From Actinobacteria bacterium UBA7422 (lineage in GTDB: Bacteria; Actinomycetota; Actinomycetes; S36-B12), in NCBI GenBank assembly GCA_002469525.1, contig DKME01000066.1, forward strand, positions 1-23,114: a DNA stretch of 23,114 bases, given 5' to 3'. The translations under genes and the position numbers were made by a program. Shown piece by piece: positions 1-7,512 of the stretch (position 1 is the first letter of the stretch; each line of letters starts with the position of its first letter). The notes beneath the pieces were generated by a model. That model was not told where the DNA came from. It saw only the letters and a program-made list of their open reading frames with translations, and ran no database searches.

Positions 1-566
1 CTCCTGCTAAGAAGGCGGTTGCGGCACCGAGCGTCGCATCAGTTGATTCGGTACCGGAGCCGATTGTAAAGACCGTGTTTGAAAAACTTGTGCCGGTCAC
101 GACTCGACCTGCAAAGGGCAAGAAAGCCGCTGGCATTGTGAAAGTGATTTCCCCTAGGGTTGGGGTCAAGACGCCGTCAATGACGGTTCGCGAAGATGAA
201 ACACCTTGGACCAAGGCAGAGTTGAATAAGGTCAAAAAGGCGCTCAGCGAAGACGAGCTGCGGCTACTCGAGGAAATTGCCATGACCGAAGAGGGGCTCG
301 CTGACCTGATCCGTGACTCAGGCGATGGTGCCGGTGACGATCAGGCAGACGCGGGGAGCAAGACCTTTGAGCGTGAGCACGAGATGTCACTTGCTAACAA
401 CGCGCGAGACATGTTGGAACAGGTTCGCGCGGCGCTAGTTCGAATTGACGACAAGTCTTACGGAGTTTGTGACAGTTGTGCCAAAGGGATTGGGAAATTG
501 CGGTTGCAGGCTTTCCCTCGGGCAACGCTATGCATGGCTTGCAAGGTGGCCGAAGAACGCTTTTAG
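1..566 (+). CDS. TraR/DksA-type C4 zinc-finger protein, 5' truncated
   Basis: The reading frame is open to the left edge (first complete codon at 3), so the start lies outside; about 187 residues are visible. The visible N-terminal part is rich in Ala, Lys, Pro and Val, like the low-complexity tails of actinobacterial members. A central acidic, Leu/Glu-rich stretch fits the DksA-like helical hairpin. The C-terminus carries CDSC, 17 residues, then CMAC, the C4 zinc finger of the TraR/DksA family. In proteobacteria DksA binds RNA polymerase and modulates initiation with ppGpp; whether this long actinobacterial form does so is not known from sequence. A GTG at 75 could serve as an internal start, but upstream codons read as coding, so I treat the gene as truncated. 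It sits just upstream of lspA, a common actinobacterial neighbourhood. Confidence 0.88.
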   Translation, partial: PAKKAVAAPSVASVDSVPEPIVKTVFEKLVPVTTRPAKGKKAAGIVKVISPRVGVKTPSMTVREDETPWTKAELNKVKKALSEDELRLLEEIAMTEEGLADLIRDSGDGAGDDQADAGSKTFEREHEMSLANNARDMLEQVRAALVRIDDKSYGVCDSCAKGIGKLRLQAFPRATLCMACKVAEERF

Positions 567-572
567 TTAGGG

Positions 573-605
573 CTCTGGGCCTTAGCCTTCAGAGGCCCCC
601 TGAAG
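573..605. other. Overlapping inverted repeats between the zinc-finger gene and lspA
   Basis: GGGCCT (577-582) can pair with AGGCCC (593-598), and CTTCAG (587-592) can pair with CTGAAG (600-605). The two stems overlap and exclude each other. No T-run follows, so this is not a standard intrinsic terminator. It may be a weak 3'-end structure; function is inferred only from position. Confidence 0.25.
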
Positions 606-614
606 CCGTTCGCG

Positions 615-620
615 TAGAGT
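615..620 (+). promoter_or_regulatory. Candidate -10 element of lspA (leaderless)
   Basis: TAGAGT fits TANNNT and ends 6 nt before GTG 627. No Shine-Dalgarno sequence precedes the gene and no good -35 is visible. It suggests transcription starting at or next to the start codon. Confidence 0.45.
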
Positions 621-626
621 GTGATG

Positions 627-1196
627 GTGTCAGATTCCCCTGAATTAGTAGTTGGTGAAGTGCGGCAGCGCAATCGTCGGGAACTATCAATTTTTGGTGT
701 AACGGCTTTTGTGATCATTGGCCTGGATCAACTGACAAAATATTGGGCTCAAGAATATTTACTCCCCCGCAAATTATCCGGTGAAGGATCCATTGAATTA
801 CTCGGCGGATTTTTGAAATTCACCTATGCAGAAAATACGGGGGCTGCGTTCTCTATGGGAACGGGAATTACTTGGGTATTTACTGTGATCGCTATGGCTG
901 TTGTGGTGGTTATCTTTCGTTACGCGCGCAAGCTCGCCAGCCTGCCGTGGGCACTGGCGCTCGGGGCAATACTGGGCGGATCACTCGGCAATCTAATTGA
1001 CCGCATGTTTCGAGCACCGGGTCCATTTCAAGGATTTGTTGTTGACTTTATTCAATTGCCGTATTGGGCAATCTTCAACATTGCAGATATGGCAATCGTC
1101 ATTTCTGGAATCGGAATAGCGATTCTTCTGTTGCGCGGTGTACCTATTGACGGAAAACTGCCTACACCAACTACACAAAATGAGTCTGATTCGTGA
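627..1196 (+). CDS. lspA: Lipoprotein signal peptidase (signal peptidase II)
   Basis: This integral membrane aspartyl protease cleaves the signal peptide of diacylglyceryl-modified prolipoproteins. All family blocks are present: DQLTKYWA in the first helix, ENTGAAFS, GGSLGNLIDR with one catalytic Asp (D125 counted from GTG 627), and FNIAD with the second (D154). Four membrane segments are apparent, and the length of 189 residues is normal. I chose GTG 627 because a TAGAGT hexamer ends 6 nt upstream and gives an N-terminus MSDSPEL; ATG 624 and GTG 621 are in frame and only slightly upstream, so the start is uncertain by two codons. The stop overlaps the rluD start as GTGA (1193-1196). Its partner enzyme Lgt is encoded about 20 kb downstream. 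Confidence 0.95.
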   Translation: MSDSPELVVGEVRQRNRRELSIFGVTAFVIIGLDQLTKYWAQEYLLPRKLSGEGSIELLGGFLKFTYAENTGAAFSMGTGITWVFTVIAMAVVVVIFRYARKLASLPWALALGAILGGSLGNLIDRMFRAPGPFQGFVVDFIQLPYWAIFNIADMAIVISGIGIAILLLRGVPIDGKLPTPTTQNESDS

Positions 1197-2119
1197 TCCG
1201 TGACTACACGATCCCTGAAGGCCTTGCTGGGGAGAGAATCGACGTAGCTTTGACTCGATTACTTGGCCTGAGCCGGTCTGCTGCGGTGGCTCTCCTTGAG
1301 GCTGGTGCTATCAGGTTTTCAGACCGACCGATGGTCAAGAGCGATCGAGTTCTAGAAGGGCAGCACATTGATGTCGATCTTGATGTAAAACCGACCCAGG
1401 AAACGATTGAGATTATTGCCGAGCCGGTTCCCGGAATGACAATCATTTATGACGATTCGGATCTGGTAGTCGTTGATAAACCAGCCGGGGTTGCAGCCCA
1501 CCCAAGTCGTGGCTGGGAAGGCCCAACGGTTATCGGTGGACTTGCCGCGGCCGGCTATGCGATCAGCACTTCAGGCGCCCCTGAGCGCGAAGGGATCGTG
1601 CATCGACTCGATGCAGGAACATCTGGGCTCATGGCAGTTGCGAAAAACGAACTGTCCTACTCTCGCATGAAGAATCTTTTTCGAAATCGGGAGGTAACTA
1701 AGGTTTATCACGCCGTGGTCCAAGGTCTATTGGATCCACTCGTGGGAACCATTGACGCTGCGATCGGGCGCCACCCCGGCCACGAATATAAATATGCTGT
1801 CACAAAAGATGGCAAACCGAGCGTCACCCACTATGAAACCTTGGAAGCTTTCAGACATGCTTCATTGGTAAAAGTGAACCTCGAGACTGGCCGAACGCAT
1901 CAGATTCGAGTCCACATGTCAGCGATGCGCCACCCAATTGCGGGCGACACCATGTACGGTGGAGATCCGGTTTTGGCGGCTCGACTTGGGCTGGATCGCC
2001 AGTGGTTACACGCGGTCGAATTATCCTTCGATCACCCGCGAACCGGTGAACGAGTTGAGTTGACAAGTGAATATAGCGAGGATCTCGCTCGGGCAGTGGG
2101 CTTTTTGCGTGAGGGGTGA
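1193..2119 (+). CDS. rluD: RluA/RluD-family 23S rRNA pseudouridine synthase
   Basis: This 308-residue protein has an N-terminal S4-like RNA-binding domain (about residues 13-65) followed by a pseudouridine synthase domain. The catalytic signature HRLDAGTSG places the nucleophilic Asp at D140; GRTHQIRVH and HPIAGDTMYGG blocks follow. The family isomerises uridines in large-subunit rRNA; RluD of E. coli modifies helix 69, but the exact target here cannot be read from sequence. The GTG start overlaps the lspA stop by 4 nt, and lspA-rluD pairing is widespread in bacteria. I am sure of the family and less sure that the symbol rluD rather than another RluA-type name is correct. Confidence 0.9.
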   Translation: MIRDYTIPEGLAGERIDVALTRLLGLSRSAAVALLEAGAIRFSDRPMVKSDRVLEGQHIDVDLDVKPTQETIEIIAEPVPGMTIIYDDSDLVVVDKPAGVAAHPSRGWEGPTVIGGLAAAGYAISTSGAPEREGIVHRLDAGTSGLMAVAKNELSYSRMKNLFRNREVTKVYHAVVQGLLDPLVGTIDAAIGRHPGHEYKYAVTKDGKPSVTHYETLEAFRHASLVKVNLETGRTHQIRVHMSAMRHPIAGDTMYGGDPVLAARLGLDRQWLHAVELSFDHPRTGERVELTSEYSEDLARAVGFLREG

Positions 2120-2131
2120 TCTGGACTTGCG

Positions 2132-2150
2132 TGTACCTTCCCCTTGTACA
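2132..2150. repeat. Short inverted repeat upstream of dnaE
   Basis: TGTAC (2132-2136) and GTACA (2146-2150) form an inverted repeat around a 9-nt pyrimidine-rich centre in the 113-bp rluD-dnaE gap. It could be an operator or a weak hairpin. It does not match the GAAC-N4-GTTC SOS box expected in Actinobacteria. Confidence 0.25.
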
Positions 2151-2160
2151 TGTGGAGTAA

Positions 2161-2241
2161 GAGATTAATGGTGTGAGATTCATGTGTGACCGGATGTTAA
2201 CTATCAAGGGTGAAAGCAGTGGGTGAGATTACGTGGGTGAG
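2161..2241. repeat. Short direct repeats upstream of dnaE
   Basis: GAGATT occurs at 2161, 2175 and 2225. The first two are part of an imperfect tandem unit (GAGATTAATGGTGT, then GAGATTCATGTGT). GTGGGTGAG occurs at 2219 and again at 2233, where it contains the dnaE start codon. The repeats may be chance or may bind a regulator; no known box is recognised. Confidence 0.3.
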
Positions 2242-5200
2242 TCGGTAGGTAAGGGCGATTTCGCCCACCTTCATGTGCACACCGAGTACTCGATGCTCGA
2301 CGGGGCTTCACGTCTTGATGACCTCTTTATCGCGGCCAAAGAACAGGGTATGCCGGCCATTGCTATGACCGATCACGGAAACCTTTACGGGGCCTATGAC
2401 TTTTGGAAAAAGGGTAAAACCCACGGAGTCAAACCAATCATCGGTTTAGAAGGCTATTACGCACCTCAAGGTCGCTTTGAGCGATCACAGTTTGATTTCG
2501 GTGGCGGTTTCGACGAAGGGACCCCCGAAGACCCTGGTGCTGGCCGTGGCAAGCACAGCTACACGCACATGACCTTGTGGGCTGAAAATACCCAGGGAAT
2601 GCACAATTTGTTCAGACTTTCATCCCTTGCCAGCATTGAGGGGTACTACCACAAGCCCAGGTTTGATAGAGAACTTTTGGACCGCTTTGGTAAGGGTCTT
2701 ATCGGAACAACGGGCTGCGCAAGCGGCGAGGTAAACCGCTGGCTGCAGGCGGGGCAATACAAGAAAGCACTCTCAACGGCGGCTGACTACCGAGATATCT
2801 TTGGGAAAGGCAACTTTTTCGCAGAAGTCATGGATCATGGACTAGCGATCGAGCGCAATTTCATGCCAGATTTGATCAAGATCGCTAAAACACTCGAACT
2901 GCCCTTGGTGGCGACAAACGACTTGCATTATGTACATGAATCCGATGCAGATACCCATGACGTACTCCTGTGTATTGGAACCCGAACAACGCTTGATGAC
3001 CCCAAGCGATTCAGATTCGATGCCCGAGACTTCTACTTGAAGTCGGCCGCGCAAATGCGCGATCTCTGGAGTGAGTTCCCGGAGGCATGCGACAACACGC
3101 TCCTGATCGCTGAGCGGTGCAATATCGAATTCAATGAAAGTGCAAATCTCATGCCTCGTGCAGACATTCCGGCAGGGGAGAGCGAAGAGTCGTGGCTTGT
3201 CAAAGAAGTTGAGATTGGTTTGGCGGGCAGGTACCCGAAAGGTGTCCCTGACAAAGTTCGCACCCAGGCTGAGTACGAACTTGGGGTTATCGCCCAAATG
3301 GGATTCCCTGGTTACTTCCTCGTCGTCGCTGACCTTGTGCAACACGCCAAAAGCACTGGGATCCGCGTTGGTCCTGGGCGAGGTTCAGCCGCCGGCGCCA
3401 TGATCGCTTATGCACTTGGCATCACCGACCTGGACCCAATTGAGCACGGGCTGCTCTTTGAACGTTTCCTGAACCCCGAACGTATCTCCATGCCCGACAT
3501 TGACATTGACTTCGACGAGCGGCGCCGCTCAGACATGATCCGTTATGCGACGCAGAAGTACGGTGAGGAACGCGTCGCACAGATCGTTACTTATGGGTCA
3601 ATCAAAGCAAAGGCAGCTATCAAGGACAGTGCAAGAGTATTGGGACTGCCCTACTCCGTTGGTGACAGAATCACCAAAGCAATGCCACCGGCCGTAATGG
3701 GGAAAGACATTACGCTCAATGGTGCATTCGACCCCAATGACTCGCGCTATTCAGAAGCAGCCGAATTCAGGGCTCTGTATTCCAGCGATCCTGAGGTGAA
3801 AACGGTCGTTGATACAGCGAAGGGACTTGAAGGACTCAAGCGTCAACCAGGTGTGCATGCAGCGGGGGTAATTCTTTGTAGTGAACCACTCATGGACGTT
3901 ATTCCCGTCTGGAAACGTGAGCAAGACGGTGCGATCATTACTCAGTTCGACATGGGAGCCTGTGAGTCACTGGGGCTTTTAAAGATGGACTTTCTAGGGC
4001 TGCGCAACCTGAGCGTTTTGGACGAGTGCTTGGTCAACATTAAACGCAATACGGGAACCGACGTAATACTGGAAACGTTGACCCTGGACGACAAAATTGC
4101 ATACGAGCTTCTTTCCCGAGGAGACACACTGGGCGTTTTCCAACTTGATGGTGGGCCCATGCGATCGCTCTTGCGATCAATGGCACCCGACAACTTCGAG
4201 GACATTTCTGCGGTACTCGCCCTGTACCGACCAGGTCCGATGGGTGCAAATGCGCACAATGACTACGCGGATCGAAAGAATGGACGAAAGCCTGTCGTTC
4301 CGATCCACCCTGAGCTTGAAGAACCGCTCAGTGAAATTTTGGGTGATACATACGGGTTGATTGTGTATCAGGAACAGGTCATGGCGATTGCGCAGCAACT
4401 TGCGGGCTACTCGCTTGGCAAAGCGGACTTGCTTCGCAGAGCAATGGGCAAAAAGAAGAAAGAAATCCTTGAAAAAGAATTCGTGCCCTTCAGTGAAGGA
4501 ATGCGCGAACGGGGGTTCTCAGATCCTGCGATCAATAAGTTGTGGGAAGTACTTGTGCCCTTCTCCGACTATGCGTTCAATAAGGCGCATACGGCCGGCT
4601 ATGGACTGGTTTCCTATTGGACCGCCTATCTCAAAGCGAATTATCCCGCTGAATACATGGCGGCGTTGCTGACCTCAATGGCCGATGACAAAGAAAGATC
4701 TGCGATTTATCTCAATGAATGTCGACGCATGGGAATCAAAGTCTTACCACCGGACGTCAATGATTCAGACGCCAACTACACGCCTCGAGGCAGTGATATT
4801 CGGTTTGGGTTAACCGCAATTCGTAACGTAGGAACAAATGTTGTCGAGTCGATTATCGCAACTCGTGAGCGTGTCGGACGTTTTGTGGACTTCCACGATT
4901 TCATCGCTAAAGTCGATATCTCTGCCTGTAACCGGCGAGTAGTTGAGTCACTTGTCAAGGCGGGAGCATTCGACAGTCTTGGCCACACTCGAAAGGGCCT
5001 TGCTGGTGTTCACGAGCAAGTGATTGATGCTGCCGTTGACATCAAGCGCTCCGAAGCCATCGGTCAGTTTGACCTTTTCGGAGGGCTTGAAGAAAATGCC
5101 GAGGAGTCGCTCATTGAGCGTCCGGCAATTGGTATCACGGAGTGGGATAAATCCCTCCTTTTGGCACATGAACGAGACATGCTGGGTCTTTATGTTTCAG

Positions 5201-5778
5201 ACCACCCGCTTTTTGGCATGGAAAGTGCCCTGGCTCAGCTCTCAGATAGGAGTATCGCGTCAGTCTTAATCGACGAACACCTTGATGGCCAGGTCGTTTC
5301 ACTGGGCGGATTGGTGACCAGCGTCGTTCGTAAGACAACCAAGAAGGGTTCAGCGTGGGCGATCGTGACGTTGGAAGATCTCGAAGGCAGTCTGGAAGTC
5401 ATGGTGTTCCCAGGCTCCTATGCTTCGTTTGGAACTCTGCTGGTTGACGACTCGATTCTGGTAATTCGCACCAAGATCGACAGAAGTGAAGAAGATGGTG
5501 TGCGGGCAATCGCGCTTGAAGTAAGTTCACCAGACCTTTCTGGCGGGCCATCTGGTCCCGTCCGGCTCACCATGTCTGCGGCACGATGCGTCCCACCGCT
5601 TGTGTCGCGGTTAAAGACAATCCTCGCGCAGCACCCTGGTACAACGGAAGTGCAGTTGCACCTCACTGGCGGCACTTCAACTACCGTCATGAAACTGGAT
5701 GACCTCTACCGCGTCACCCCTTCCCCTTCACTGTTCGGAGATTTAAAGGCACTGTTGGGTTCGTCATGTCTGATCTAG
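2233..5778 (+). CDS. dnaE: DNA polymerase III alpha subunit (replicative)
   Basis: This 1181-residue protein is the catalytic subunit of the replicative polymerase. The PHP domain (about 10-290) keeps all nine metal-binding positions known from M. tuberculosis DnaE1: H14, H16, D23, H48, E73, H112, C162, D230 and H232. The polymerase core follows with GPGRGSAAGA, the PDIDIDF motif (D422 and D424 catalytic) and LLKMDFLGL (third Asp, D586). The fingers region contains YQEQVMAIAQ and AFNKAHTAGYGLVSYWTAYLK. An OB-fold region lies near 1010-1095, and no exonuclease domain of PolC type is inserted. Length is normal for DnaE1. The GTG start gives GDFAHLHVHTEYS at the expected offset; no strong Shine-Dalgarno is seen. 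The gene's last 13 nt overlap the following membrane protein gene. Confidence 0.97.
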   Translation: MGESVGKGDFAHLHVHTEYSMLDGASRLDDLFIAAKEQGMPAIAMTDHGNLYGAYDFWKKGKTHGVKPIIGLEGYYAPQGRFERSQFDFGGGFDEGTPEDPGAGRGKHSYTHMTLWAENTQGMHNLFRLSSLASIEGYYHKPRFDRELLDRFGKGLIGTTGCASGEVNRWLQAGQYKKALSTAADYRDIFGKGNFFAEVMDHGLAIERNFMPDLIKIAKTLELPLVATNDLHYVHESDADTHDVLLCIGTRTTLDDPKRFRFDARDFYLKSAAQMRDLWSEFPEACDNTLLIAERCNIEFNESANLMPRADIPAGESEESWLVKEVEIGLAGRYPKGVPDKVRTQAEYELGVIAQMGFPGYFLVVADLVQHAKSTGIRVGPGRGSAAGAMIAYALGITDLDPIEHGLLFERFLNPERISMPDIDIDFDERRRSDMIRYATQKYGEERVAQIVTYGSIKAKAAIKDSARVLGLPYSVGDRITKAMPPAVMGKDITLNGAFDPNDSRYSEAAEFRALYSSDPEVKTVVDTAKGLEGLKRQPGVHAAGVILCSEPLMDVIPVWKREQDGAIITQFDMGACESLGLLKMDFLGLRNLSVLDECLVNIKRNTGTDVILETLTLDDKIAYELLSRGDTLGVFQLDGGPMRSLLRSMAPDNFEDISAVLALYRPGPMGANAHNDYADRKNGRKPVVPIHPELEEPLSEILGDTYGLIVYQEQVMAIAQQLAGYSLGKADLLRRAMGKKKKEILEKEFVPFSEGMRERGFSDPAINKLWEVLVPFSDYAFNKAHTAGYGLVSYWTAYLKANYPAEYMAALLTSMADDKERSAIYLNECRRMGIKVLPPDVNDSDANYTPRGSDIRFGLTAIRNVGTNVVESIIATRERVGRFVDFHDFIAKVDISACNRRVVESLVKAGAFDSLGHTRKGLAGVHEQVIDAAVDIKRSEAIGQFDLFGGLEENAEESLIERPAIGITEWDKSLLLAHERDMLGLYVSDHPLFGMESALAQLSDRSIASVLIDEHLDGQVVSLGGLVTSVVRKTTKKGSAWAIVTLEDLEGSLEVMVFPGSYASFGTLLVDDSILVIRTKIDRSEEDGVRAIALEVSSPDLSGGPSGPVRLTMSAARCVPPLVSRLKTILAQHPGTTEVQLHLTGGTSTTVMKLDDLYRVTPSPSLFGDLKALLGSSCLI

Positions 5779-6311
5779 TGACCGAAGATCCACAGAGGGT
5801 TCCTCAAAGAAGTCGAAAAGCCTTAACAGTGTTCGTTACAGGCGTCCTTGCCGGTGGCTTGTCTGGTGCGGCTTTGGGGGTTCTGTGGTGGTCTTTGGCT
5901 CCTCGCGTCTCGGTGGTGGTGACGCCGGATCGAGTTGTCCCGGAAGGATTTCAACCTCAGGAGTATTTCTCAGCGAATATTTCATTTGGTGCATTGGGCG
6001 CGATCGCTGGCGTCTTGGTCGCTATTGGGTTGGTATCCATGCGCAGGGAACACTTGCTCGCATCCTTGATCGCGGCAATGACCTCGGCTGTGGTTGGAAC
6101 TTGGGCAATGTGGTGGGTGGGCTCACACCTTGGATTCGTTGACTTGGCAAATGTGGAAGTCCCAGACTCTACGGTCCTTGACGGGCCACTGGAGGTGACC
6201 CTGCCGGCAATGCTCCTTATGTGGCCACTTGGCTCTGCCCTAGTTATTTTTGTCATCTCGTTGGGCGACTCTTTAGCGGATCGTAAGCGCAGGAGAAGTC
6301 AGTCAACGTGA
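5766..6311 (+). CDS. Hypothetical membrane protein, four predicted helices
   Basis: This 181-residue protein has a basic N-terminal tail, four hydrophobic segments (about 20-44, 73-92, 97-119 and 145-167), a 28-residue outer loop after the first helix, and a strongly basic C-terminus (RKRRR). No catalytic motif is visible. It resembles short actinobacterial membrane proteins of unknown function found downstream of dnaE (DUF2567-like), but I cannot confirm the family. The ATG start lies inside dnaE in another frame, and there is no clear Shine-Dalgarno, so its expression probably depends on dnaE translation. Its 3' end overlaps the opposite-strand ybaK end by 13 nt. Confidence 0.75.
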   Translation: MSDLVTEDPQRVPQRSRKALTVFVTGVLAGGLSGAALGVLWWSLAPRVSVVVTPDRVVPEGFQPQEYFSANISFGALGAIAGVLVAIGLVSMRREHLLASLIAAMTSAVVGTWAMWWVGSHLGFVDLANVEVPDSTVLDGPLEVTLPAMLLMWPLGSALVIFVISLGDSLADRKRRRSQST

Positions 6312-6778
6312 ATGTGTGCCGTAGTTGCACTTAGTGCACGGATCAAATCGGTCGGTGCGATACCAAGTTCCAGACCACGTCGGCCCCCGCTGACATAGAT
6401 TCTTTCGAGGTGCAAGGCGCTCTCGTCGAGTACGGTCGGGAGTTGTTTTTTTTGGCCGAATGGACTAATCCCTCCGCGAACATAGCCGGTCAATCGCTGC
6501 GCAACTTGTGGATCCATGGGTTCAATCGAGCGAACGTTCACGGCGGCAGCCAGCATTTTCGAATTGATCTTGTGTGAGACAGGCGAAATTGCCACGACAG
6601 CAGTCTTTGCCTTTCCAAACAGAATCGTTTTAAAAACAAGTGCTTCGTCGAGACCCATGGTGCTTGCCGCCTCTTTTCCAAAATCAGTTGAGACGAGGCT
6701 TTCGTATTTATGCAGGGAGTACGAAATTCCTAAAGAATCAAGCAAAGCCGTTGCAGGAGTGATCGATTGAGGTTTCAT
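6299..6778 (-). CDS. ybaK: YbaK/EbsC-type aminoacyl-tRNA deacylase
   Basis: This 159-residue protein is a single YbaK/EbsC editing domain. Family hallmarks are the FKTI block with the conserved active-site Lys (K50), SHKINSKMLA, GGISPFGQKKQLPTVLDES and SGGRRGLELGIAPTDLI. In Haemophilus and E. coli YbaK hydrolyses mischarged Cys-tRNA(Pro) in trans; the substrate here is inferred from family. It lies 12 nt downstream of the LON-domain gene on the same strand, so the two probably form a bicistronic unit. The coding strand has a run of eight A residues (opposite 6446-6453) inside the conserved GQKK block. Confidence 0.93.
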   Translation of the reverse strand: MKPQSITPATALLDSLGISYSLHKYESLVSTDFGKEAASTMGLDEALVFKTILFGKAKTAVVAISPVSHKINSKMLAAAVNVRSIEPMDPQVAQRLTGYVRGGISPFGQKKQLPTVLDESALHLERIYVSGGRRGLELGIAPTDLIRALSATTAHIHVD

Positions 6779-6790
6779 CGAGAATAAATA

Positions 6791-7489
6791 CTAGTTGAGT
6801 GAGACGCGCTCACTAAACAATTCAATTGCCGGTAGGGCACCGAAATGACTTATGAGATCAGTTTCCCTTTTGAGCAATGTGCGAATCAGTTCAAGTCTGG
6901 CCTGCGCGTTCTCGGCTTCAAGGAGCTCGGCTCTCTCTCCAGTGGGAAGGATAATTGCCGCGGTGAGTAAGTAGGAGAGCACCGCAGGGTCGGTTGGGAG
7001 GTCTTCCAACATGGAAATGTGTGCGTCTAACTCGCCAGAGATTGCTGCGCGGTATGCACTGAAGTCTTGCATCGCATGTGAGGTGAGTGCCGTTAGGTCA
7101 ATTGCGTCAGTGGGGTTTCTTTGATCAGGCGTCTCTGCCTCTGGGAGCCATTCAACTTCGGCACGAAGCAGGGACGAAGTCAGGTCTAGGGACTCAATCC
7201 GAAATCTGCGCGAGCCCGTTGTCACTATGTCGTATCGACCATCCTCACTCAACGTTGCTTCACGAATAATGGTTGAGGTTCCCACGGCATGCAGGGCATG
7301 AATCCCTTCATTTGTGACATCGTGTCCGTCTCGAACCGCCACTATTCCGAACTCACGTTGATCAGGATCTGGAATCTCCAGTAAATCTGCCACCATTAAT
7401 CGGTATCGAGGTTCGAAAATATGAAGGGGAAGGACCAGCCCGGGCACCAAAATGGTGTTGAGTGGAAAGAGTGGAATATTGGTGGACAC
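6791..7489 (-). CDS. Stand-alone LON substrate-binding domain protein
   Basis: This 232-residue protein matches the N-terminal substrate-recognition domain of Lon proteases: PLFPLNTILVPGLVLPLHIF at residues 5-24, EPRYR just after, then GTSTIIREA and a GSRRFRI block. There is no AAA+ ATPase or Ser-Lys protease domain, so it is not a Lon protease. Proteins like this are common beside hisD in Actinobacteria and their role is unknown. The start is GTG 7489, 6 nt after a minus-strand TAGTCT hexamer, with no Shine-Dalgarno, which suggests a leaderless message. ybaK follows after 12 nt. Confidence 0.9.
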   Translation of the reverse strand: MSTNIPLFPLNTILVPGLVLPLHIFEPRYRLMVADLLEIPDPDQREFGIVAVRDGHDVTNEGIHALHAVGTSTIIREATLSEDGRYDIVTTGSRRFRIESLDLTSSLLRAEVEWLPEAETPDQRNPTDAIDLTALTSHAMQDFSAYRAAISGELDAHISMLEDLPTDPAVLSYLLTAAIILPTGERAELLEAENAQARLELIRTLLKRETDLISHFGALPAIELFSERVSLN

Positions 7490-7495
7490 CGGCCA

Positions 7496-7501
7496 AGACT
7501 A
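7496..7501 (-). promoter_or_regulatory. Candidate -10 element of the LON-domain gene (leaderless, divergent)
   Basis: On the minus strand this reads TAGTCT (TANNNT), ending 6 nt before GTG 7489. It shares the TA at 7500-7501 with the opposing hisD hexamer. No convincing -35 is seen. Confidence 0.5.
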
Positions 7502-7505
7502 AACT
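7500..7505 (+). promoter_or_regulatory. Candidate -10 element of hisD (leaderless, divergent)
   Basis: TAAACT (TANNNT) ends 7 nt before ATG 7513. No Shine-Dalgarno precedes hisD. A weak TTGGTG (7479-7484) lies 15 nt upstream, inside the divergent gene. Confidence 0.5.
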
Positions 7506-7512
7506 GATGTCC

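Noticed and set aside
1851..2207. 118-codon minus-strand frame across the rluD end
   Set aside because: It lies opposite strongly conserved RluD coding sequence, has no recognisable domain and no ribosome-binding site; a shadow.
2120..2232. SOS (LexA) box before dnaE
   Set aside because: The TGTAC inverted repeat does not match the actinobacterial GAAC-N4-GTTC pattern, and replicative dnaE is not usually damage-induced.
4040..4672. Several 70-105 codon frames on both strands within dnaE
   Set aside because: All overlap conserved polymerase coding sequence in other frames and show no protein-like motifs.
7462..7512. Longer hisD start at GTG 7462
   Set aside because: It would overlap the 5' end of the divergent LON gene and add residues with no family resemblance; MIRRIDLR at 7513 is the normal N-terminus.
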